Shown one piece after another: positions 57,760-64,000 of a stretch of 64,000 nt of DNA. The translations under genes and the position numbers were made by a program. The DNA comes from Lactuca virosa (lineage: Eukaryota > Streptophyta > Magnoliopsida > Asterales > Asteraceae), in NCBI GenBank assembly GCA_928212115.1, contig CAKMRJ010001112.1, positions 411,073,873 to 411,137,872 on the forward strand. Direction: 5' to 3'. The notes beneath the pieces are model-generated. The model was not told where the DNA came from and searched no databases. It saw only the letters and a list, made by a program, of their open reading frames with translations. How positions within the stretch are numbered: position 1 is the first letter of the stretch; each line of letters starts with the position of its first letter.

Positions 57760-58614
57760 TGATGGGTTTTATGCAAAACAAATAAACTTAAACTCTTAAG
57801 TGTGCACGCAACCCTAATAATGATCTATGTTTTCTCTATTGAACCTATAACTAAGAACATCAAAAGAAACCCTAAGAACCCTAGGTAAATTTCAAAATTA
57901 CTAAAGAAAAGGTTTAGGGTTACATACCTTTTATTTGTTATAGAAAACAACTAGAATTCTCTTTTGTTGATCTCTTGGAAGCAAGCATCACAAGTGTCGT
58001 GCCTCTAATGGAATCACACCTAAACTAGCAAGTGGAAAACTATAGAGAGAGGAGAAGAGAGCCAAGATTTCATCCAAGGCTCTTAGAAGAAAGGCATGGA
58101 TAAAATTAAGGGGCTATGAACTTCTTATATAGTTGAGGAAACTTGGTGCCAAAGTTAGGGTTAAAGGGATATGCCCTAAATCCTTTGCTTGGTGACTAAG
58201 CAGCCGAAAAACCCTTGTCCAAGGGGCCTTGGACGAAAATTCTAGGCCATCCCTAGAAGTTTTCGTCCACCTGATCTAATGAGGTTCTAGAGCCTTCCTT
58301 CCTCAACTTTCAATGATTAACCAAACAGTCTGTGTACTTTTAATTAATCCAATTAATCCTAAAATTAATTCCAATTAATTCATGATTAACTATTAATTAA
58401 ATGATATGATTTCTAATTAATATATTATTTTCATAATACATTAATAAACCATTTATTTAATTTATTATTCACATAATAAATTAATTTCTCTCTCTCTCTC
58501 TCTAAAAGTCATCATGTCCAATAGCTAGGTTTGAGGGCAACCCAAAAGGACTGTGCTACTATCAATTCAAGTATATAAAAACTTTAGTTATGGGATTTGA
58601 CACCTAATCCAACA
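57760..58614 (-). repeat. LTR-E, 3' LTR of a reversed gag-only copia copy
   Basis: 855 bp, from TGATGGGTTTTATG to CTAATCCAACA on the given strand; reversed it begins TGTTGGATTAGGTGTC like LTR-A to D. A short (TC)n lies at 58485-58502. The polypurine tract follows directly (CCAAGTGGGAGAC on the minus strand). Confidence 0.8.
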
Positions 58615-60269
58615 GTCTCCCACTTGGATAAGTCTATAACTATAATTGTAGTATAAGTTCTGAATCGATCAGCAAATTGTAGCTTCCAAAAGCTGCTATC
58701 GAACTCTGACCCAGTCAGATACGTGTCCTAAGATAAGTGATCATGTAATCCTCCGTTCTGCAAGATATCATTTGAACATGAGACATGGAATAGAATCAAT
58801 CTCATTGTCCAAGACTTTTTTTTTCCTGATTTCTGATTTGTGATGATATATGACTTCTAATTGAACACATCAATTTAGTACTGGCTGAGGCCAACACTAC
58901 AAGTCAACACCAAATCACCGAGGGGCCCAAAGATATCATTTTTCCCATTAGGGAAAAGTAACGAATAAAATCTGATTCATATGCTGGTATCTTTTACTCA
59001 TCAAATCATGCAGGACAATACATTCGATAACATCAACTTAATGATGCGTTTACGCATTACCAATGTACAACCGACTTGTAAATTGAAACTAATATGTCTC
59101 CATTTCAAGATCATAAGATATTATCGTCTCAGAATTACTCGTGATAGATTCCATGAAGTAATTCTCTAAGCGTGGGTTTATACAATACTTAAATCCCCAT
59201 TTATAAGTACTCATGAACATTACAACAACATCATTGTTATTTCTAGCACCCTTAGACAATCTACAATCCAATTCATGCAAATCTTAGTTCACTACTTACT
59301 TCCAAAAGTACAAACGACTGTGGAATTTGAATAATCGTATTATTCGGGAAGTAAAACATGCAAAATGAAACAAAATAATAAACTAATTAACTATGGTCTC
59401 AAACCTATTGAATATAAATAATCTCTATTATTTAATCACCATAACAATTAGGACTTTATTCAATGTATAATGTTTCGAGCAATCAACTAACACTTGAACT
59501 AAACTACGTCAGTCATGCCATGTTATAAACATGCATACTATGCCTCTCTATGGTCCTTCCTTTGTGAATAGATCAATTGAACATTATTCCAATGATGCTC
59601 ATTTCACATATCCAAATTCCTATTACTGTCTAAAATGAATTGGAATTCCAACCTTACATACATTGACCATTTGTGATGTCGAGGCTTCAAAGTCATAGAG
59701 ATTGAACTAACAGTATTACAGAATGTCTAATTGGAAATTTGTTACTAGAATCAATTTCATGAAGGTTCAAGTTCAAGGTACACTCCTTGAACACTTGTCT
59801 TGCATTTAAGTTTCCAATTCATGTAGACTTAAAAATCAACTCCCATTATGGAAACTTTCCTATATTCCCATATGACCATCAATTCTAATCAAGAATCATC
59901 TTAATCTAAAATCATGTCACTATGGCCCATCCAAATTAATACCACACTTCTAGCTATCAACAAGCAACTAGTCCTTATTAAACCTCAAAATGTTCTTGAC
60001 AGTTGTTTAACAACTCTCTTCGAAAAAATTCCAATCCGTTTCCTCTCAATACTCAAGGTATTTGGAAAAACCAGAATACGTGAATATTATAGCATATGTA
60101 ATCAATCCTATATCCAAAGCATATGGGACTCAATTCATTATGTCTCACATAAAGATTTCATATCTGTTCAATCTCTTGCTATAATATGTCCATATATAGA
60201 ATTTCCTATATTGAACCATTTCAAGATGATCTTAATATACGTCTATGACTAATTTCTATGACTAAGTTG
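58615..60269 (-). repeat. Interior 3' region of the reversed copy
   Basis: A diverged reverse copy of 17043-19547: shared blocks include the GCATATGGGAC / ATGTCTCACATAAAG region (60118-60155) and the AAGCGTGGGTTTA region (59168-59180). The copy stops at LTR-D, which points the other way. Frames here are not coding. Confidence 0.75.
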
Positions 60270-61059
60270 TGTTGGATTAGGTGTCTAAGCCCATAACTAT
60301 AATTGGTATGTTCTTGACCCAATAGTAGCATGGTCCTTTTGGGTTCCCTTCACTATAGCAATTTGATAGGGTGAATTATGGAGAAAGAGGTTAATTGTGA
60401 TTTATTATTATATTATAATTATAATATATTAATTTATAAATCATATTATTTAATTAGTATTGACCATAAATTAATTTGGAATTAATTTGGTGATCAAAAG
60501 AGACTGATTAAATTACGGGGACTGATATTACAATTATCTGATAGTTGCAAGTTGGACTTATGGATCCCTAGGAAGGGGTGGACGAAATTATATGTGTAGC
60601 CCACATAGATTTCGTCCAAAAGGGGCATTGTGGAAGGATCTACTCGACTGCTTAAGGCTTAAGCAATCAGATTAGGGTTTTACCTGAAACCCTAGCAGCT
60701 CAGGTATATAAGGAACCCCTTGGCTCCTTGAAATCGGTGAATGCAATTAAGAAAAGAACCCTAGCCGATTTTATAGCCTCCATTACCTCTCTCATATTCT
60801 TCCAATTGCTACTTGGTGTTTGTGACTCATTAGAGGCGTAACAATTGAGGCATTAAGCTCTTGAAGGTCGAGATCTACAAGCTACAAGGAAAAGGTATTC
60901 ATCTAACTTTGTCTTAGTTATAAATTTCGAAAATTGCATGCTAGACTAGCGTTTATGCTTTGGATAATAATTTGCATGTATAACTTGAGAAAAACCTAGA
61001 TCCAAAGCATTAGGGTTGCATGTACACCATAGGAATGTTGTAGTGCTCAAAACCCATCA
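60270..61059 (+). repeat. LTR-D, 5' LTR of another gag-only copia copy
   Basis: 790 bp, TGTTGGATTAGGTGTC to AACCCATCA, with TATATAAGG at 60705-60713. Same family as LTR-A/B/C but clearly diverged. The interior runs on to the right end of the window. Confidence 0.85.
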
Positions 61060-61060
61060 G

Positions 61061-61072
61061 TGATATCAGAGC
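61061..61072 (+). promoter_or_regulatory. Primer binding site after LTR-D
   Basis: TGATATCAGAGC, one change from TGGTATCAGAGC, one base inside the LTR. Confidence 0.75.
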
Positions 61073-61689
61073 TTAGGGTGTTTTTCTGTTGTATGATGCA
61101 ACTGTGTTGTTTTCAAAGCTGGAAAAGTTTCTATTTTTGGCCTCTGACTGGTGGACTCGACGAGTCCTATGAAGGAACTCGACGAGTAGGACCAACTCGA
61201 CGATTCCATACCCTGACTCGACGAGTTGGTTCATGAGATGGCAGATTTTTCGGATTTTTGGCCTAAATTAGATTTGGATAATTACCATAAACTGTTTTGA
61301 CTGATAAAATTCGAATTTTCTATTATGGTAATGATTATCCTCATCTAATTGAAAGATAATGGTCAAATTTTAAGATAATTACAAGATTATGTGATAAATT
61401 TATTATTTGTAAAATTTGATTTGTATTTATCTTACCAACTTAAATTATTTATGAAAACCTAGATCCAAGATTATGGTCAAATTTTGATAAAGATAAGATT
61501 ATATGACTAATTTAAATTATTTTAAAATTTGATCTAGAAGGTTTTGAAAAGTTTCAATACTTGCCCTCAAGTTTTGGAATTTAAAATTGATTAAAAAGTT
61601 TTAATTTTGAAATATTCAATTCTAAAAACCTAGTGTTTTAAAAGTTTAAAATACAACCTTTATACTATTATAATATTAAAAGCTTAATA

Positions 61690-61690
<1 letters not shown>

Positions 61691-61755
<65 letters not shown>
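61691..61755. repeat. (AT)n microsatellite
   Basis: A pure AT run where the paralogous leader at about 14168-14185 has only a short TATTATATATGTATA. Confidence 0.95.
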
Positions 61756-61757
<2 letters not shown>

Positions 61758-61961
61758 ATGAGTCAGTCTTACCATTAGTAGGCCTCATTCCCAAAGCTGG
61801 TCTATAAGGGGTGTTTAAGGAAGCGGCCTGTAAAATGACCGTCATTAGGTATCCACTCTTACCCACCGCACTCTTGACTAGTGAATGGTCGTTAGCCGAA
61901 CGGGTAGGATAGGACATTAATTCCTCATTAATAAGTATAATGAATATTATAAAGTAACTAA

Positions 61962-62879
61962 GGTAGTGTTTGTTTTTTGTTTGCAGATCTGCGTGGCCCC
62001 TTCTGTCTGCGCCGCGCAGACCACACGCAGACATTAGCCTTCGCAGACTGTTTGTTTTTTTGAAGACTGCAGACCTAAAAATGTCTGCGCGCCCTCTTCT
62101 TGGCGCAGATGTGGACCAGAGTCTTCTAACATCTTCAGACATCTTCTAGCCTAAAAAAACATACATATCTTTATTTCTTTTAAGTTTTTTTTTTTAATTT
62201 ATATTTTTTCCAACTTTATTAATGATAAACAATTTGAAAAAAAAAATTACAAACTTTAAAAAAAAAACGTTCGACAATACAAACATGATATTTTTGACAA
62301 ATTTATAAATAAAGATTTATTACAATAATAGTCGTTGAAGTTGTTTATATAAATATGAAAAAAAATCATAATATTTTCTTATATTTTTTTGCCAAATTTT
62401 GTAAAACATTATTTAATACAGTATCATCAATTTCTCGAGAAAATATTTATGGTACGTTTTTAATGGATTTAATTGAGAAAATCGAAGTTTATTTCCATCC
62501 ATTTATGTATCAAATTCTTTGATCACTAATTATAATGTTTAGTTATAACTTTGCAACCAAAGTTGTTGGTTTTTATCAAATATATACGTTAATTCATACC
62601 ATTTTTATTTTTATTTTTTATACAATAATACATAAAAGTTGATCTAGATTCGTTAATTATTTATAACAAAGCCATAAAAATATTAAAAAATCACTTTGAA
62701 GTTTAAAAAAATCAGTTTATTTAGATTTCAGTTTATTTTAGTAGCCCGCAGATGTTAAAAAAATAAACAGTCTTCTTTTTTCAGACTGCAGACGTTTGGT
62801 CCACCTCTTCTACTGCAGAGGTCTACAGATGTGGTCCGCAGACTGCAGACATTTTGTCTCAGAAAAAACAAACAACACC
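61962..62879. mobile_element. Non-autonomous PIF/Harbinger element
   Basis: 918 bp with ends GGTAGTGTTTGTTTTTT and, reversed, GGTGTTGTTTGTTTTTT. TAA flanks both sides (61959-61961, 62880-62882). CTGCAGAC units crowd both subterminal regions in both orientations. The uninterrupted site is seen at 14386-14388 in the paralogous leader. The centre is A/T-rich and noncoding. Confidence 0.9.
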
Positions 62880-63365
62880 TAAATGTTTTTACAAATTCCC
62901 AATCTTAGTTACTTTAGGAAAAATGTGAAAATGATGCTATTCCATGAAATTGCAGTTTGCACATTGTCAAAGTCATTAGTGGATCGTGTGTGGTTAACCG
63001 ACACACTAAGGGGCTGTTTGGCAGGATCTGAATTTTTAAGATCTGAATTTTTAAGAGATCTGAATTTTTAAGAGGGTCTGAAATTTTAAGAGCTGAATGT
63101 TTAACATGCTGTTTGGTTGGGACATCTGAATTGCTGTGCTGAATTATTAAAATGACCATTTTACCCTTCTGTTTTATTTTTTTATTGAATTCAAGTGTTT
63201 GTTTAGAAAATAACCTAATAAATTTCTTAAATACATATTAAAAAAAATATAAACACCATATAAATCCCAAATTTTTTAGCATAAATCAAAATTAAACACA
63301 AATCCAAATCAAACATAAATATTTTTAAATCCACAAAATCATACTAAAATCCTACAAATTTAATT

Positions 63366-64000
63366 TCATCCCAATTGATTCGCAATCTGGTCACACAAAT
63401 TATCCATGTATTCATTGCCTTGTGAACCCCATTCCGTATCGTCTACTTTTTGGCCATCATTCTCTCCCCCTTGTGCTTGACCATTGTTCTCCTCGAATGC
63501 CATAAATAACTCATCATGAATATCGCATTTCCTTGCGAAATTGTGGACTGCAAAACAAGCAATGACTATCTCTTTGCACTGAAAAAGGAAAAGGAGTCAT
63601 TCGCTTTAGGATTGGGAATCTCGCCTTCAAAACACCGTAAGCACGTTCAATAACATTTCTGAGTTGCGCATGTGCATAATTGAATTTTTTCTTCATTAGT
63701 TAACGTACGTCGCCGTCGATAATCGGCTAACCAATACCTCGTGTTGCGGTAAGGAGTCATAAATCCACGAGTGTTGGTGTATGCAGCATCGCAAAGGTAA
63801 TATTTATCTATACACATGAGTGAAGGAAGTATTGTATATAGAAATTTAAATTCGTATTTTAGAATAAATTTAAAAAGAATTACAAACCTGGAGGAGGGAA
63901 CAGAAAGCCTGAAGTCGGGTTAAATGCAACTTCTTTCAAAACTCGCGAATCATGTGTTATACCCTCCCAACCGGCCCATACGAATGTGAATATCATATTA
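63366..64000 (-). pseudogene. PIF/Harbinger DDE transposase, partial, broken
   Basis: Reading leftward from the window edge: an exon with GWEGITHDSRVLKEV and NPTSGFLFPPP, an 80-bp intron (63808-63887), then KYYLCDAAYTNTRGF, whose DAAY aspartate is the second catalytic acid. The third, glutamate, is in NVIERAYGVLKARFPIL. The C-terminal part includes ACFAVHNF and an acidic tail, with stop TGA at 63366-63368. Frameshifts near 63695 (in an A run) and near 63570 break the frame. The enzyme cuts and pastes TAA-flanked elements and usually works with a Myb-like partner protein, not seen here. The first catalytic aspartate lies outside the window. Confidence 0.88.
63808..63887 (-). other. Intron in the Harbinger transposase
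   Basis: Minus strand donor CCAG|GTTTGTAA and acceptor GTGTATAG|ATAAA. Removing 80 bp joins PPP to DKYYL in frame. Confidence 0.8.

Larger units (their letters stand above)
61073..63009 (+). other. Leader of the LTR-D element, with insertions
   Basis: Paralogous to 13447-14525. It holds four ACTCGACGAGT-type near-palindromes (61155, 61177, 61195, 61216; the third ends GATT), an (AT)n microsatellite at 61691-61755, and a complete Harbinger-type insertion at 61962-62879. The gag start expected downstream is displaced beyond the window by the second Harbinger element. Confidence 0.75.
63010..64000 (-). mobile_element. PIF/Harbinger element with transposase, runs off the window
   Basis: The left end GGGGCTGTTTGGCAGG follows TAA (63007-63009). 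The matching unoccupied site is 14515-14517. A short direct repeat (ATCTGAATTTTTAAG, three times, 63027-63075) is subterminal. The transposase gene lies on the minus strand. The other end is beyond the window. Confidence 0.85.

Noticed and set aside
61684..62142. Minus-strand frame of about 150 codons at 61.7-62.1 kb
   Set aside because: It spans an AT microsatellite, retrotransposon leader and the end of a Harbinger insertion; no single gene could cover these.

Overview
The window looks like intergenic heterochromatin of a dicot plant, built almost wholly of transposable elements nested in one another. I recognise no intact host gene, no rRNA or tRNA gene and no CRISPR array. The LTR sequences, and the short ACTCGACGAGT-type and TACGCC/GCGTAC-type motifs, recall Asteraceae repeats (lettuce-like). 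That assignment rests on recall and was not searched.

Layout. 1-8567: 5' end of a minus-strand Ty3/gypsy element (broken gag, degenerate tRNA-Met primer site, long LTR), split by a minus-strand copia element at 3042-8188 with 410-bp LTRs and target duplication TAGGG. 8568-20345: plus-strand array of a gag-only copia family with three LTRs, two internal regions and the duplication CATCA at both outer ends. It repeats with an exact 6,912-bp period, and a gypsy LTR fragment replaces part of the first unit. 20351-23081: a long minus-strand gypsy LTR fragment. 23140-23748 and 35959-36060: remains of an old copia pol, split by the largest element, a 12.2-kb Sirevirus-like copia element (23754-35953, duplication TTTAC). 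Besides gag and pol it carries an extra ORF of about 1,000 codons with its own TATA-like box. 36061-37487: probable copia LTR. 38847-41262: 2.4-kb solo gypsy LTR (TTATT). 42024-42399: Tourist-like MITE (TAA). 43553-44851: near-palindromic Mutator-like element. 45211-49892: copia element with a deleted 3' LTR. 50053-57759: diverged LTRs and noncoding retrotransposon interior. 57760-61959 and on: two members of the gag-only copia family, head to head. Two PIF/Harbinger elements sit in the leader of the second, and the last of these carries a broken intron-containing transposase that runs off the window.

The elements do not form a pathway; each is a self-contained parasite. Autonomous copies encode capsid (gag), protease, integrase and reverse transcriptase/RNase H. 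The gag-only family presumably borrows pol from relatives. Every gag, pol or transposase reading frame I could follow is broken by stops or frameshifts, except the short gag at 14966. Most recoverable history lies in target duplications, LTR pairs and paralogous empty sites, which together give the order of insertion.
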